From assembly GCF_003385955.1 (NCBI RefSeq), contig NZ_QRDW01000014.1, positions 1 to 64,000 of the forward strand: a DNA stretch of 64,000 nt, written 5' to 3'. A program made the translations under genes and the position numbers. Positions 41,551 to 51,396 of the stretch are shown here, in pieces. The stretch is from Aestuariispira insulae. GTDB lineage: Bacteria; Pseudomonadota; Alphaproteobacteria; UBA8366; Aestuariispiraceae. The notes under the pieces are model-generated. The model saw nothing but the letters and a program-made list of their open reading frames with translations. It ran no database searches and had not been told where the DNA came from. Within the stretch, counting starts at the first letter, position 1. Each line of letters begins with the position of its first letter.

Positions 41551-42312
41551 ATGAAATTGTCTGCATTCATTGCGGCATTCGGCTTCTGGATGACTTTGCT
41601 GACATCTGCTCTGGCGCAGGATGCCCGGGTTGTCCGTTTCACAACAACCCACTATCCCCCCTATCTGGATGAGCAATCCTCCGGCGGAGGTTTTTTTACC
41701 CAGATCATCCGGGAAGCCTACAAGACACAAGGCTATCAGATGGAGGTGAAGTTCTTCCCTTGGAAGCGGGCGGTGATTCTGGCCAAGGACGCGCAGGGTT
41801 TTGACGGGATCTTCACTTTCGGAACGATCAATGAAGAACGGGAGCGCGATTATGTCATCTCCGATCCGCTTCCCTCTCTGGAATGGGGTTTTTTCCGACG
41901 GGTGGATCGGCCCATCGCTTATCAAAAGATGGATGATCTCTTCCCCTATCGGATCGGGATCGTGCGGGGGTATGCCTATGGCGGCGGTTTTGACGAGCAG
42001 AAGGAAAAATTCCAATCCATCGTGGTCGCCAATAATGATATCGCGTTGATCAGGATGCTGGCGGACGACCGGGCGGATGTCATCCTGTCCGACCGGTATT
42101 TCGCGGAATATCAGCTGAACCGTGATCTGGTGGATCTGCGCGACCAGATTACGTTCATGGAGCCTGCATTGGTGACTCAGGGGCAATGGCTGGCGGTATC
42201 TAAGAAAACCGACGATCCGGAAGCTAAAGTGGCGGCTTTTAATGCCGGTTTGAAAATCCTGCGCGACAGCGGCCGTATGCAGGACATTCTGAAAGGCAAT
42301 TACCTCTATTGA
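41551..42312 (+). CDS. Periplasmic substrate-binding protein, amino-acid family 3
   Basis: The 253-residue precursor has a signal peptide cleaved after about residue 22 (TSALA|QD). The mature protein resembles bacterial solute-binding family 3, with FTTTHYPPYLDEQSSGGGFFTQIIREAY at the start and DPLPSLEWGFFRR in the middle. No permease or ATPase gene is adjacent, so it may be an orphan receptor or serve an unlinked transporter or sensor. GGGAGA lies before the start. The stop abuts the stop of the convergent peroxidase gene with no gap. Confidence 0.85.
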   Translation: MKLSAFIAAFGFWMTLLTSALAQDARVVRFTTTHYPPYLDEQSSGGGFFTQIIREAYKTQGYQMEVKFFPWKRAVILAKDAQGFDGIFTFGTINEERERDYVISDPLPSLEWGFFRRVDRPIAYQKMDDLFPYRIGIVRGYAYGGGFDEQKEKFQSIVVANNDIALIRMLADDRADVILSDRYFAEYQLNRDLVDLRDQITFMEPALVTQGQWLAVSKKTDDPEAKVAAFNAGLKILRDSGRMQDILKGNYLY

Positions 42313-43215
42313 TTATGGGCGTATCAGGCGGTCCAGAGCGGATTGTGATGGCGCGAACCAATAAGCTCCGGTGACGGGCGTGGAAAATTCCGTGATCCGG
42401 TCATAGAGCCCGTCATCTGCGATACCGAACATACGGTCCAGCTGGACCTGGATGCGCTGGGTCTCGCAGGCAAAGCTCAGGAAATAGAGACCGTGTTCTT
42501 CCGTCGTGCCAAAGGGGAAGCTCTGACGCCAGATTTTTTGGGCGACACCGTCAATTTTCACATCGGTCCGGCTGACATGGGAATCGTCCGGCATGTCATC
42601 GCCTTCCAGCTCTTCATTGTCATATTTCGTCCGTCCGATTACCCGGCCCTGTTCATCGTCATCAAGCGCGTTGAATTTCGGCAGATTGTGAACCCATTTC
42701 TGGGTGAAGACGATGGAACCATCAGCACCGGGCTGGTGCGATGCCACCAGCGCAGCGGGGAAACGGTCGTCTTCCTTCGGGTTGGCGGTGCCATCTTCAA
42801 ACCCCATCAGGTCCATGGATTCATAATAGATGAAGCCTGGTTGGGAGAGGATCACCTCGCAGGTATCGATCAGGGCATTGCGGGCGATCAAGGCCGCGTC
42901 GAAGACTGAGCTTGGATCGTTATTCTTGAACCAGAGCCAGAGATCACCCTGGGATGCTGGCGCATCCACCGTGACCGGACTTTTGATTGCCTGGAAGGAG
43001 GTCAGGTCAGCCGGAACCTGGTCTGGGGAGAGGCGTTTCCAGAGGTCCGGCCCGAAGCCGACTGCGCATTGTGGCGGATTGTCCAAACCGTTGGAAAGCG
43101 CTGTTCTCAAGGCCAGCAGGAAATCCTGGTCGGAAGCCCCCTGGCGCAGTTTCAATTCCAATGCGTAGTGATGACGGAAACCTTCGGTGAAAATGGATTT
43201 CTGTGCGTTTTGCAT
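42313..43215 (-). CDS. Dyp-type haem peroxidase
   Basis: The 300-residue dye-decolourising peroxidase has the distal motif MGFEDGTANP (GxxDG signature, catalytic Asp) at about 137-146 and the proximal haem His in SHVSRTDVKI at about 212. A following segment LYFLSFACETQRIQVQLDRM is conserved in the family. No Tat or Sec signal is visible, so it is cytoplasmic or carried by an encapsulin. No encapsulin gene or targeting tail is evident. It consumes hydrogen peroxide with broad reductants. The physiological substrate is unknown. Confidence 0.92.
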   Translation of the reverse strand: MQNAQKSIFTEGFRHHYALELKLRQGASDQDFLLALRTALSNGLDNPPQCAVGFGPDLWKRLSPDQVPADLTSFQAIKSPVTVDAPASQGDLWLWFKNNDPSSVFDAALIARNALIDTCEVILSQPGFIYYESMDLMGFEDGTANPKEDDRFPAALVASHQPGADGSIVFTQKWVHNLPKFNALDDDEQGRVIGRTKYDNEELEGDDMPDDSHVSRTDVKIDGVAQKIWRQSFPFGTTEEHGLYFLSFACETQRIQVQLDRMFGIADDGLYDRITEFSTPVTGAYWFAPSQSALDRLIRP

Positions 43216-43268
43216 CTCTGTTGCCCCTGGCCTTGAGTATACTGATCCCGACCAAATATTGGGTGGGA

Positions 43269-44321
43269 TCAGGCCTGGGTCAATCCTTGATATGCCTCTG
43301 TGCTCTTGCAGGGGGGGTGTTCTAGGGTTTGCTGGCGAATTTGGGTCGGTGTATGGCCGTAATGGGCCTTGAAGACTGAGTTGAAATGCTCAACCGTGGG
43401 AAAGCCGCAGCTGAGCGCGATATCTAAAATTGTGCGATCACTGTTGCGGATGTTTTCAATGGCCATATGAAGGCGCATTTCTCGGATCAATTCATGGATG
43501 CCTTTGCCCAGGATTGCGCGGAATTTCCGTTCCAGTTGCCGTCGTCCGATATTGAGACTTTTGGCAAGGTCATCAATATTGATCGGCATGGTCAATTGAT
43601 GTTCGATTTTGCGAACAGCCCGTTTGGTGACCGGGCAGGCTATTTCCCCCTGGTAGACCGGCACAGATTGGATATGATCGGGCTTTCGGACCTGGTCCAG
43701 CAACATCATGCGTTGGCATTTGTCCGCCCAGGCCGGTCCGAGATGCCGCCCAACCAGCGATATTGCCAGGTCCGTGGCGGCGGCGCCTCCGGCACAGGTG
43801 ATGACACCCGCTTCTTCCCGAAAGAGGCTCTCGGCGTCAATTGGTATGGCACCGAAGGTCCTCAGATAATCGTCTTGATGATACCAATGAACGCAGACAG
43901 GGATGCGGCCGGTGACCCCGGTTGCCACAAGGGCGGCTGCACCGCCACCAATGCCGGCCAGCACCACGCGTTCGGCATGCGCTGTCTTTAGATAGGCACG
44001 GACTTGTTTCTCAACAAAATAATCCTCGCCCGGCGTATTGCCAAAGACAATCAGGTAATCGAAATGCGTGGGGGCGGGTGGATATTTCTCGACGGCGATG
44101 TCGATACCGCAACTGGACCTGATGCGGCTGTTTCCAGGGGCCAAAAGAGTCCAGCGGCAATTGCGCTGACGACCGCCAAGACCTTTGTCACCGGCCAGGC
44201 GCAACACATCGATGATGTTGGAAAAAGAGGTCAGATTGAACCCGTCCAGCAATAGGATGCCGATAGTCAAAGCGGGGTCCGGACTCGGATTATGCATGGT
44301 CAATGTCATTGTGGAACTCAT
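43269..44321 (-). CDS. GlxA-family transcriptional regulator (DJ-1/PfpI-like plus AraC)
   Basis: The 350-residue regulator has an N-terminal DJ-1/PfpI-like sensing domain (TIGILLLDGFNLTSFSNIIDVLRLA at about 19-43; GIGGGAAALVATG at about 123). A C-terminal AraC-type DNA-binding domain follows (INIDDLAKSLNIGRRQLERKF and LDIALSCGFPTVEHFNSVFKAHYGHTPTQIR). It resembles GbdR/CdhR, which activate glycine betaine, dimethylglycine or carnitine catabolism. That makes it a candidate regulator of the betaine-type genes in this window, although it is 39 kb away. It could also regulate the divergent or neighbouring genes. Confidence 0.85.
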   Translation of the reverse strand: MSSTMTLTMHNPSPDPALTIGILLLDGFNLTSFSNIIDVLRLAGDKGLGGRQRNCRWTLLAPGNSRIRSSCGIDIAVEKYPPAPTHFDYLIVFGNTPGEDYFVEKQVRAYLKTAHAERVVLAGIGGGAAALVATGVTGRIPVCVHWYHQDDYLRTFGAIPIDAESLFREEAGVITCAGGAAATDLAISLVGRHLGPAWADKCQRMMLLDQVRKPDHIQSVPVYQGEIACPVTKRAVRKIEHQLTMPINIDDLAKSLNIGRRQLERKFRAILGKGIHELIREMRLHMAIENIRNSDRTILDIALSCGFPTVEHFNSVFKAHYGHTPTQIRQQTLEHPPCKSTEAYQGLTQA

Positions 44322-44325
44322 TCCG

Positions 44326-44365
44326 GAAAAACCACCGTCATGGGGACAGAGAACCCATGACGGTG
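44326..44365 (-). terminator. Rho-independent terminator of putA
   Basis: CACCGTCATGGG and CCCATGACGGTG (44333-44344 with 44354-44365) form a perfect 12-bp stem with a 9-base loop. On the minus strand it is followed by GTTTTT. It separates putA from the regulator gene downstream. Confidence 0.88.
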
Positions 44366-44391
44366 GACAGAGTTTGTGAAGCAGGCAGGTA

Positions 44392-47300
44392 TTAAGCTTC
44401 CAGGGACATCAGGCTGGCATTACCGCCTGCGGCGGTGGTGTCGATACTGATGGTGCGTTCGGCCGCAAAACGGTGCAGATAGCGCGGGCCGCCTGCTTTC
44501 GGGCCGGTGCCGGACAGACCTTCACCACCAAAGGGCTGAACGCCGACGATGGCGCCGATCTGGTTCCGGTTTACATAGGCATTGCCCACATGCAGATTCT
44601 TGCAGATATAGGCGACCTTTTCCTCGATCCGGCTGTGGATCGCAAAAGTCAGGCCGTAGCCGGTGGCGTTGATATCCTCAATGACCTTGTCCAGCTGGCT
44701 GGCCTTGAAGCGAACCACATGCAGGATCGGGCCGAATACTTCCCGCTGCAGTTGGGACAGGCTTTCGATCTCATACATGCGCGGCTCGAAATAGGTGCCT
44801 TCTGGACGATTCTTGGGCGCGGCAACCGCCTTGAGCAGTTTGGCTTCCTTGTCCATCCGTTCCGCATGTTTGACCAGGATGTCCCGGGCATCGGCATCAA
44901 TGACCGGACCGATATCGCTGGACAGATATTGCGGGTCATTGACATGCAACTCCTCCATGGCGCCCTTGATCATCTCGATCAGCTTGTCGGCGATATCATC
45001 CTGGACAAAGAGGATGCGCAGCGCCGAACAACGTTGGCCCGCGCTTTGGAAGGATGAGATCAGAACATCGCGGGTCACCTGTTCCGGCAGGGCAGAGGAA
45101 TCCACGATCATGGCGTTCTGGCCGCCGGTTTCGGCGATCAGCGGCACAATCGGTCCGTCCCGCTCGGCCAGTTTGCGGTTGATCAGACGCGCGGTCTCGG
45201 TGGAGCCGGTGAAAGCAACACCGCCCAGACGCGGGTCGGAGAGCAGGGCATTGCCGATGGTCGGGCCATCACCTGGCAACAGGTGCAAAATCTCGCCCGG
45301 CACACCGGCTTGCAACAGGATCTTGACCGCTTCATAGGCTATCAACGGGGTCTGTTCCGCAGGCTTGGCGAGAACCGCATTGCCAGCCGCCAGGGCGGCT
45401 GCGACCTGGCCGGTGAAAATCGCAAGCGGGAAGTTCCAGGGCGAAATGCACAGGAAGACCCCGCGGCCATGCAGGCTGATGCGGTTTTCTTCTCCGGTTG
45501 GTCCCGGAAGCGGCATGGGGGCAGCGAAATCGGCCCGCGCCCGGTTGGCGTAATAGCGCAGGAAGTCGACCGCTTCGCGCAGTTCCGCCACGGCGTCATT
45601 CAGGGTTTTGCCTGCTTCCTTCATGGTCAGAGCCATCAGGCGCGGTCCCTGTTTTTCAAACAGATCCGCCGCGGTATTCAAGATGTCGGCGCGTGCGTCC
45701 GCCCCTTTGTCATCCCAATGCGGTTTGGCCTTCAAGGCCCGGTTCAGGGCGTCGACCGCCTGATCCGCATCCGCTTCCTGGACGATGCCGACCACTTCCG
45801 CATGGTTGGCCGGATTGAGGATCTTGCTTTCATGGCCACGCATCTCCGCACCGCCGATCAGCGGGCAGGCGCGGAAGGTCTCGGCGACTTCTTCCTCCAT
45901 TTCCGCTTTCAGCGGGGAGAGTTCATCCGGGCTGGTTACATCATAGCCTGCGGCATTGCGCCGGTTCTTGCCAAAAAGATCGGCGGGCAGGGGAATGCGC
46001 GGATGATAGCTTGGCATGTTGCGCGGCGCTTCGGCGAGCGGGTCGGCGATGATTTCGCGGATCGGCGCGCTTTCGTCCACAATCCGGTTGACGAAAGAAC
46101 TGTTGGCCCCGTTTTCCAACAGGCGGCGCACCAGATAGGCCAGCAGGTCCTCGTGGCTGCCGACCGGCGCATAAATACGTACCGGATAGCCTTTGCCTTC
46201 CTTACCCACCACCTGGTCGTAGAGTGCATCGCCCATGCCGTGCAGGCGTTGGAATTCAAAGGCGCCGTTGGTACCGGCCATTTCCATGATCGCGGCCAGG
46301 GTATGGGCGTTATGGGTGGCAAAACAGGGGTAGAAAGCTTCCGGCGCGGACAGAAGTTTTTTGGCACAGGCCAGGTAGGAAACATCCGTGTTCACCTTGC
46401 GTGTGAAAACCGGATAGCCGTCCAGGCCCATTTCCTGGGCGCGCTTTATCTCGGTATCCCAATAGGCCCCTTTCACCAAGCGCACCATCAGGCGCCGCTT
46501 GGTTCGCCGTGCCAGTTCGGTCAACCAGTCGATCAGCGGGGCACAGCGCTTCTGATAGGCCTGGATGGCAAGTCCCAACCCCTGCCAGTTTTTAAGCGAG
46601 GAATGTTCCGCGACCGCTTCGATCAGGTCGAGGGAGAGGTCAAGGCGGTCCGCTTCCTCGGCATCAATACAAAGGCCGATATCGTAATCCGCCGCCAGCT
46701 GGCACAGCTCGATCAGGCGCGGCAGCAATTCTTTGCGCACCCGTTCTTCCTGGCCGAATTCATAGCGCGGATGCAGGGCGGAAAGCTTGACCGAAACACC
46801 CGGCGCCTCAATGCAGCCGCGGCCATTGGCGGCCTTGCCGATGGCATGGATCGCATTGGCATATTCCTCGAAATAGCGTTCCGCGTCCTCCATGGTGCGG
46901 GCGGCCTCGCCCAGCATGTCATAGGAATAGCGATAGCCGAGGGCTTCCTTGTCCTTGGCGCGTTTCAGGGCTTCATTGATGGTCCGGCCCATGACAAATT
47001 GGCGGCCGAGGATTTTCATGCCCTTCATCACGGCCTGACGGATCACCGGTTCGCCGGATCGCTGAACGAGGCGTTTCAGCACACCGCCCCATTCGCCGCC
47101 TTCCGCTTGTTTATTCAGGTTCACAACCCGCCCGGTCAGCATCAGCGCCCATGTGGAGGCGTTGACGAACAAGGATTCCGAATGGCCAAGATGCTGTTCC
47201 CAGTTCGCGCCGCCGATCTTGTCCTTGATCAAGGCGTCTGCGGTATCGGCATCGGGAATGCGCAACAGGGCTTCTGCCAGGCACATTAAGACGACGCCTT

Positions 47301-47538
47301 CCTGGCTGCTCAGCTCATATTCATGCATGAAGGCATCAATGCCCGACGATTTTACGCGGTCCTTGCGGACTGTGGTGACCAGTTTGCGGGCCTTGGCTTC
47401 GATCCTGTCGCGCTGTTCGGCGGGCAGGTCAGCCTGGGCCAGGCGTTCCTTCAAACATTCCGTTTCATCCATACGATAGGCATCACGGATTTTCTGACGA
47501 AGCGCACCGGCTTCTTTCAGGGGCTGATCGAAAATCAT
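44392..47538 (-). CDS. putA: Bifunctional proline dehydrogenase / glutamate-semialdehyde dehydrogenase
   Basis: The 1048-residue PutA oxidises proline to glutamate in two steps. An N-terminal arm and the FAD proline dehydrogenase barrel (with [19 protein letters not shown] at about 365-383 and the LFATHN-like [11 protein letters not shown]) are followed by the aldehyde dehydrogenase. That half has [31 protein letters not shown], the base in [12 protein letters not shown] and the nucleophile in [10 protein letters not shown]. There is no N-terminal ribbon-helix-helix, so it cannot repress its own gene, and control passes to the divergent Lrp-type protein. The start at 47538 is chosen for GGAGAG 6 bases upstream. 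Confidence 0.95.
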   Translation of the reverse strand: MIFDQPLKEAGALRQKIRDAYRMDETECLKERLAQADLPAEQRDRIEAKARKLVTTVRKDRVKSSGIDAFMHEYELSSQEGVVLMCLAEALLRIPDADTADALIKDKIGGANWEQHLGHSESLFVNASTWALMLTGRVVNLNKQAEGGEWGGVLKRLVQRSGEPVIRQAVMKGMKILGRQFVMGRTINEALKRAKDKEALGYRYSYDMLGEAARTMEDAERYFEEYANAIHAIGKAANGRGCIEAPGVSVKLSALHPRYEFGQEERVRKELLPRLIELCQLAADYDIGLCIDAEEADRLDLSLDLIEAVAEHSSLKNWQGLGLAIQAYQKRCAPLIDWLTELARRTKRRLMVRLVKGAYWDTEIKRAQEMGLDGYPVFTRKVNTDVSYLACAKKLLSAPEAFYPCFATHNAHTLAAIMEMAGTNGAFEFQRLHGMGDALYDQVVGKEGKGYPVRIYAPVGSHEDLLAYLVRRLLENGANSSFVNRIVDESAPIREIIADPLAEAPRNMPSYHPRIPLPADLFGKNRRNAAGYDVTSPDELSPLKAEMEEEVAETFRACPLIGGAEMRGHESKILNPANHAEVVGIVQEADADQAVDALNRALKAKPHWDDKGADARADILNTAADLFEKQGPRLMALTMKEAGKTLNDAVAELREAVDFLRYYANRARADFAAPMPLPGPTGEENRISLHGRGVFLCISPWNFPLAIFTGQVAAALAAGNAVLAKPAEQTPLIAYEAVKILLQAGVPGEILHLLPGDGPTIGNALLSDPRLGGVAFTGSTETARLINRKLAERDGPIVPLIAETGGQNAMIVDSSALPEQVTRDVLISSFQSAGQRCSALRILFVQDDIADKLIEMIKGAMEELHVNDPQYLSSDIGPVIDADARDILVKHAERMDKEAKLLKAVAAPKNRPEGTYFEPRMYEIESLSQLQREVFGPILHVVRFKASQLDKVIEDINATGYGLTFAIHSRIEEKVAYICKNLHVGNAYVNRNQIGAIVGVQPFGGEGLSGTGPKAGGPRYLHRFAAERTISIDTTAAGGNASLMSLEA

Positions 47539-47666
47539 TTTTGTCTCTCCAAACATGCCACTGTGGGACTTGGACCCTATGCGGTGGCAGCACTCCACAA
47601 CAATTCAGCGCAAACTGGCTGTCGGGGCGATGATATCAAATGAATAGCAGAATGTGCTTCTGATTT

Positions 47667-47689
47667 GCGATAATTGACGATATTATCGC
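47667..47689. promoter_or_regulatory. Lrp-type operator between putA and its regulator
   Basis: GCGATAAT-N7-ATTATCGC (47667-47689) has perfect 8-bp arms and lies midway in the divergent 187-base region. Its length and layout suit a dimeric Lrp/AsnC protein such as the one encoded next door. Confidence 0.65.
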
Positions 47690-47725
47690 CATCAATTTTT
47701 GAAAACTATAGTGGAATATTCTGTT

Positions 47726-48208
47726 ATGGCGTCGGAAGTAAGGGAACTGGACCGGATCGACCGGAAGATTTTACGCACGTTGCAGGACTTCGGCCGGCTA
47801 TCCAATGTGGATTTGGCCAAGATGGTGAATCTCAGCCCGACGCCCTGTTTAGAGCGTGTCCGACGGTTAGAGCGTGATGGGTTCATTAAAGGTTATAAAG
47901 CCATCTTGGAGCCGGCCAAGCTGGGGCAGGCCCTCACCGTTTTTGTTCAGATGACCCTGGACCGGACCACGCCTGATGTCTTTGATCTCTTCCGGGATAA
48001 GGTGCGTGAACTGCCAGAGGTTGTGGAGTGCCATATGGTGGCGGGTGGTTTTGATTACCTGCTGAAGATCCGGGTCCGGGACATGACCGCTTTCCGGCAT
48101 TTCCTGGGCGAGCAATTGACCAGTCTGACGGGCGTGTTGACCACGCATTCCTATGTGGTGATGGAAGGTGTCAAAGAAGGGGATAGTGTGACGATTCTTG
48201 AGTCCTGA
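47726..48208 (+). CDS. Lrp/AsnC-family regulator, PutR-like
   Basis: The 160-residue protein has an N-terminal helix-turn-helix (LDRIDRKILRTLQDFGRLSNVDLAKMVNLSPTPCLERVRRLERDG) and a C-terminal RAM ligand domain with VVECHMVAGGFDYLLKIRVRDM. Placed divergently from putA, it matches the PutR arrangement of alphaproteobacteria, where proline is the inducer. The start at 47726 (ATG, with GTGGAA upstream) is preferred over an in-frame TTG nine codons earlier. Confidence 0.9.
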   Translation: MASEVRELDRIDRKILRTLQDFGRLSNVDLAKMVNLSPTPCLERVRRLERDGFIKGYKAILEPAKLGQALTVFVQMTLDRTTPDVFDLFRDKVRELPEVVECHMVAGGFDYLLKIRVRDMTAFRHFLGEQLTSLTGVLTTHSYVVMEGVKEGDSVTILES

Positions 48209-48353
48209 TGTGAGTATAAAATGGACGTTAGTTGTTTGTATATCAATGACTTGAAGTCACCTTGACGGATATGACAATTGCCGGTGAAAGCGGGATGAGG
48301 CAGTATTGTTAACAAGTTATTAACGGGGCATGCACGGTGAAAGGGTATGTATC

Positions 48354-48683
48354 ATGAATCGCAAGGATGATCTTGTCTTATTGGCTACAGGCCTCTGTGC
48401 TCAAAACTCTAATCTTTTCATTGACCGCCGCTGTGGACGCGACCGGCGTGGTGAAGGTGGAGGGCGCCAATCCGTTGGCTGGAGCCAGCGCCGCTATCAG
48501 TTCCGTTCCTTCGACGACCGCCGGCAAGCCAGCCAGGAGCCGGACAAGCTTTCCAAAATGCTCAATGAGCGCGAACGGGTGAGTGAACCCGTTGACGGTG
48601 ATTTGATACACGCGCTCTACCGGCTGCTGGAGCATTTGCAGGACCGCAGAGCAATTCCGGGCAAGAATTCCCAGTCCTTCTGA
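48354..48683 (+). CDS. Small arginine-rich hypothetical protein
   Basis: The 109-residue protein has no recognised domain. The middle (about 24-60) is rich in Arg and Gly with repeated DRR units (FIDRRCGRDRRGEGG, later FRSFDDRRQ), a pattern seen in other short uncharacterised proteobacterial proteins. There is no signal peptide or membrane helix. AAAGGG lies about 9 bases before the ATG at 48354, and an earlier in-frame ATG at 48330 is possible. Function unknown. Confidence 0.55.
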   Translation: MNRKDDLVLLATGLCAQNSNLFIDRRCGRDRRGEGGGRQSVGWSQRRYQFRSFDDRRQASQEPDKLSKMLNERERVSEPVDGDLIHALYRLLEHLQDRRAIPGKNSQSF

Positions 48684-48735
48684 GGGGTAGGAAGGTTTTT
48701 TTCCAATACTGGATGGCGGGCGCTTGGAGAAAGTT

Positions 48736-48927
48736 ATGTCTAGGCTGACAAAATGTGACAAATACCCCCGGCAGAATATCTATGGGCGTGAACAACAGAG
48801 CCTTTCTTCGGGGCATCTGCAGCATGATGAAAAGGATAACTCTTTTGAAGTCATGAAGGGGCTTTTGGTGGCCTTGTTCTTTTCCGTGATTTTCTGGGGG
48901 ACAATTCTGTTCTTTTCCCTGGGCTGA
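48736..48927 (+). CDS. Small membrane-anchored hypothetical protein
   Basis: The 63-residue protein has a polar N-terminal two thirds and one C-terminal membrane helix (MKGLLVALFFSVIFWGTILF), ending FSLG, so it is probably tail-anchored. GGAGAAAG lies 5 bases upstream of the ATG at 48736, which supports translation. No family is recognised. It follows the previous small gene after about 50 bases and may be co-transcribed. Confidence 0.5.
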   Translation: MSRLTKCDKYPRQNIYGREQQSLSSGHLQHDEKDNSFEVMKGLLVALFFSVIFWGTILFFSLG

Positions 48928-48982
48928 GTTATTCTCTCGCCTTTCGGGCACCGTCGGCGCGTCTGGCTCCGAAAGGCAGATA

Positions 48983-49759
48983 TCAGGGGTCGATATTGTA
49001 ATCCTTGGCGACCCGGATCAGCATCTGTTGAACGGTGGCATATCCGTAGCGGTCCCGCACGCTATAGAGATAATGCCGCACGGTTCGGGCTGGAATGGAT
49101 GTGATGATTGATATCTCTTCCAAAGTCTTGCCGGCTATGGCCCATGTCGCTACGCGCCATTCCTTCTGGGATAGCTGAACCGACCGTTTCACCCGCTGGG
49201 TATGATTAAGATTCCAGGCCGTCCGCAGCATTTGCGAAGCCAGCCGGAAACTCTCTTCCATGCCGGGTTCCGGTACATTGTCGAGTACGAAGTTAACCGT
49301 CGAAATATTGTCCTGAAGATCCAGCCCCGGCAGGGGCACCAGGATCATTTCTTTGACGTTCCAATGCGCCATGGATTGATAGTTATATAATAGACGATCG
49401 TGGAAATGCCGATTGTCCGTTGGCATGAGTGTGTGGCGCAAGAGATTGTCCTTGCGCAGTGCCCGGCCGTAATAATTGTCTGGATTGCGATAGTCGGGTG
49501 GCGGCAGGGGGGAGTCTATATAATGCTCCACCAGCATTTCATCGGTTTCTTTGTCGAGGCAGGCATGATTGTGATGGTGCCGGACAACGGACATGCTGCC
49601 TTTATCGCCCAAATTGAAATGCCTGTCGGTCCAGCTGACTCTGAGAGCACCAAGGGTTTCACAGATATGAACAATGGCTGATTTAGTTTCATCAACCGTG
49701 TTTGCCGTGACCAACTCTTTCCAAATAGGACTGAAATGCTGGAAGATGGGATAGCTCAA
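48983..49759 (-). CDS. LuxR-family transcriptional regulator (autoinducer-domain-like)
   Basis: The 258-residue protein has an N-terminal domain of the size of autoinducer-binding domains and a C-terminal LuxR-type helix-turn-helix (LSQKEWRVATWAIAGKTLEEISIITSIPARTVRHYLYSVRDRYG). The usual 'Y...W...DP' ligand residues are not clear, so acyl-homoserine lactone binding is doubtful. No LuxI synthase lies nearby, making it a LuxR solo. The start used is TTG at 49759. The frame remains open upstream without an ATG, so the N-terminus is uncertain. Confidence 0.75.
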   Translation of the reverse strand: MSYPIFQHFSPIWKELVTANTVDETKSAIVHICETLGALRVSWTDRHFNLGDKGSMSVVRHHHNHACLDKETDEMLVEHYIDSPLPPPDYRNPDNYYGRALRKDNLLRHTLMPTDNRHFHDRLLYNYQSMAHWNVKEMILVPLPGLDLQDNISTVNFVLDNVPEPGMEESFRLASQMLRTAWNLNHTQRVKRSVQLSQKEWRVATWAIAGKTLEEISIITSIPARTVRHYLYSVRDRYGYATVQQMLIRVAKDYNIDP

Positions 49760-50256
49760 CTTAAGGTCCCCAATCAGTATTAAAGCTGCCCCCAGCTCTT
49801 GTCTTTTTCCTGCGAGCCGTGGCTCCGATACGCCTCATCGAAACCATCCACCGGTTGATTCAACTATATCAGCACATGCCTCGGTGAAAAACCGCTCTCA
49901 GGTCAGGAATATGCTGATTTTTCTCTGGGATTCTCCTTAAAAGAGAAAAACAAATGTGATAAAGCTATTAAAAGCATTATTCATGGTTGCAACAACACCT
50001 TCGTCAAAGCCGATTTTCCGAACAGATCAGTCTAAGATCCAATATCATGGATAGAACTGTTCAATTGGTTTGGTCGCTATGATACTACATTAGGTTCAAT
50101 TGTTAATCATTTGTTAATATTATTATCAGAATACCACCGATGAACAATTGTCAGATGTGCCAAGCAGATGAATTGCCCGGCTATTGGGTAATGAACCCGT
50201 GACGAAAGGGGGGGGGAAGGGTATCTTCTGGACCAATCTACAGGGTCTGAAATGTC
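49760..50256. other. AT-rich intergenic region without a recognised gene
   Basis: About 500 bases lie between the LuxR-type gene and the glycosyltransferase. The region contains a short dyad GAACTGTTC (50054-50062), two TTGTTAAT direct copies at about 50099-50118, and a run of nine G at about 50208-50216. It may hold promoters for both divergent genes. No coding frame or RNA could be supported. Confidence 0.4.
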
Positions 50257-51396
50257 ATGGGTGACAATGTGAGTTTACGTGGAAAGACAATCCTTTATCT
50301 GGTTACCGAGGACTGGTATTTCTGGTCCCATCGCCTGCCGGTTGCCCGGGCGGCCAAGCAGGCTGGTGCGCGGGTTGTTGTTGCCACCAGGGTCAATGAT
50401 CATGGTGATCGCATCCGGGCAGAGGGATTTGAGTTGGCCGACATCCCCTTTGACCGAAGCGGTTTGAACCCGGTGAGGGATTCCAAAACCCTCATGGCTG
50501 TTTTGCGGCTCTACCGGCAGGTCCAACCAAATCTGGTGCATCACGTAGCGCTGAAACCTGCACTTTATGGCGCGATTGCTGCTTGGCGGGCCGGAGTGCC
50601 TGCAGTGGTGAATGCCATGGCTGGCATGGGCTTTATGTTCATTTCTGACAGCCCGAAGGTGAAAATCCTGCGCCCGGTGATCAAGCTGGCTTTTCGCCTG
50701 CTCAATAATCGGAGATGCAGCCGTCTGATCCTGCAGAACGGCGATGACAAAAAACTGTTCATGCGGGAAATGGGGGTCAGGCCGGATCATATCCGCGTCA
50801 TTCGCGGGTCCGGTGTGGATCTGGCCCGGTTTTCGGTCAGGCCTGAACCGGTCGGTACCCCGGTTGCGGTCTGTGTCAGCCGCATGCTGTGGGACAAAGG
50901 CATTGGGGAATTGGTTGAGGCGGCCCGGATCCTCCGGAAACGCAATGCGCCAGTCACCATCCGGCTCGTCGGGCCAACTGATGATAACCCGGCATCGATC
51001 CCGCAAGGGGTATTGGACCGATGGGCCGCAGAAGGCGTTGTTGAGGTGTTGGGGCCATCCAATGACATCGCCGCTGTTTACGCAGATGCCCATATCGCGG
51101 TGCTGCCCTCCTACCGGGAGGGGCTGCCTAAATCCTTGCTGGAGGCGGCGGCCTGCGGCCGTCCGATGGTGGCAACCGATGTGCCGGGCTGCCGCGAGGT
51201 TTGCCGCGAAGGGGAAACAGGCCTGCTGGTGCCTCTAAAATCAACGGTGGAACTGGCCGACGCCCTGGAGAAACTGGCGAACAGCCCAGATCTGCGACGC
51301 GCCATGGGGGCGGCCGCACGGAATGCCGCAGAAACTGAGTTTGCCGATACGATCATCGCGGCGGAGACCATGGAGCTTTATCAGGAACTGGTCTGA
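50257..51396 (+). CDS. Glycosyltransferase family 4
   Basis: The 379-residue GT-B glycosyltransferase transfers a sugar from a nucleotide donor to a lipid or polysaccharide acceptor at the inner membrane. The N-terminal acceptor domain carries HHVALKPALYGAIAAWRAGVPAVVNAMAGMGF at about 89-120. The C-terminal donor domain has the retaining-GT4 motif EGLPKSLLEAAACGRPMVATDVPG (E-X7-E) at about 288-311. It resembles UDP-sugar lipid-carrier transferases of capsule or O-antigen clusters. It stands alone here, without polymerase or flippase genes. Confidence 0.9.
   Translation: MGDNVSLRGKTILYLVTEDWYFWSHRLPVARAAKQAGARVVVATRVNDHGDRIRAEGFELADIPFDRSGLNPVRDSKTLMAVLRLYRQVQPNLVHHVALKPALYGAIAAWRAGVPAVVNAMAGMGFMFISDSPKVKILRPVIKLAFRLLNNRRCSRLILQNGDDKKLFMREMGVRPDHIRVIRGSGVDLARFSVRPEPVGTPVAVCVSRMLWDKGIGELVEAARILRKRNAPVTIRLVGPTDDNPASIPQGVLDRWAAEGVVEVLGPSNDIAAVYADAHIAVLPSYREGLPKSLLEAAACGRPMVATDVPGCREVCREGETGLLVPLKSTVELADALEKLANSPDLRRAMGAAARNAAETEFADTIIAAETMELYQELV

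Noticed and set aside
42313-43215. Encapsulin-loaded Dyp peroxidase
   Set aside because: No encapsulin shell gene next to it, and the C-terminus lacks an obvious targeting peptide.
45283-47289. Long open frame antisense to putA
   Set aside because: No domain and no ribosome site. putA on the other strand is unambiguous.
50190-50235. Possible cyclic-di-GMP (GEMM) riboswitch-like GTGACGAAAGGGGG segment before the glycosyltransferase
   Set aside because: Only a superficial resemblance. The conserved paired elements of the aptamer could not be built from the surrounding sequence.
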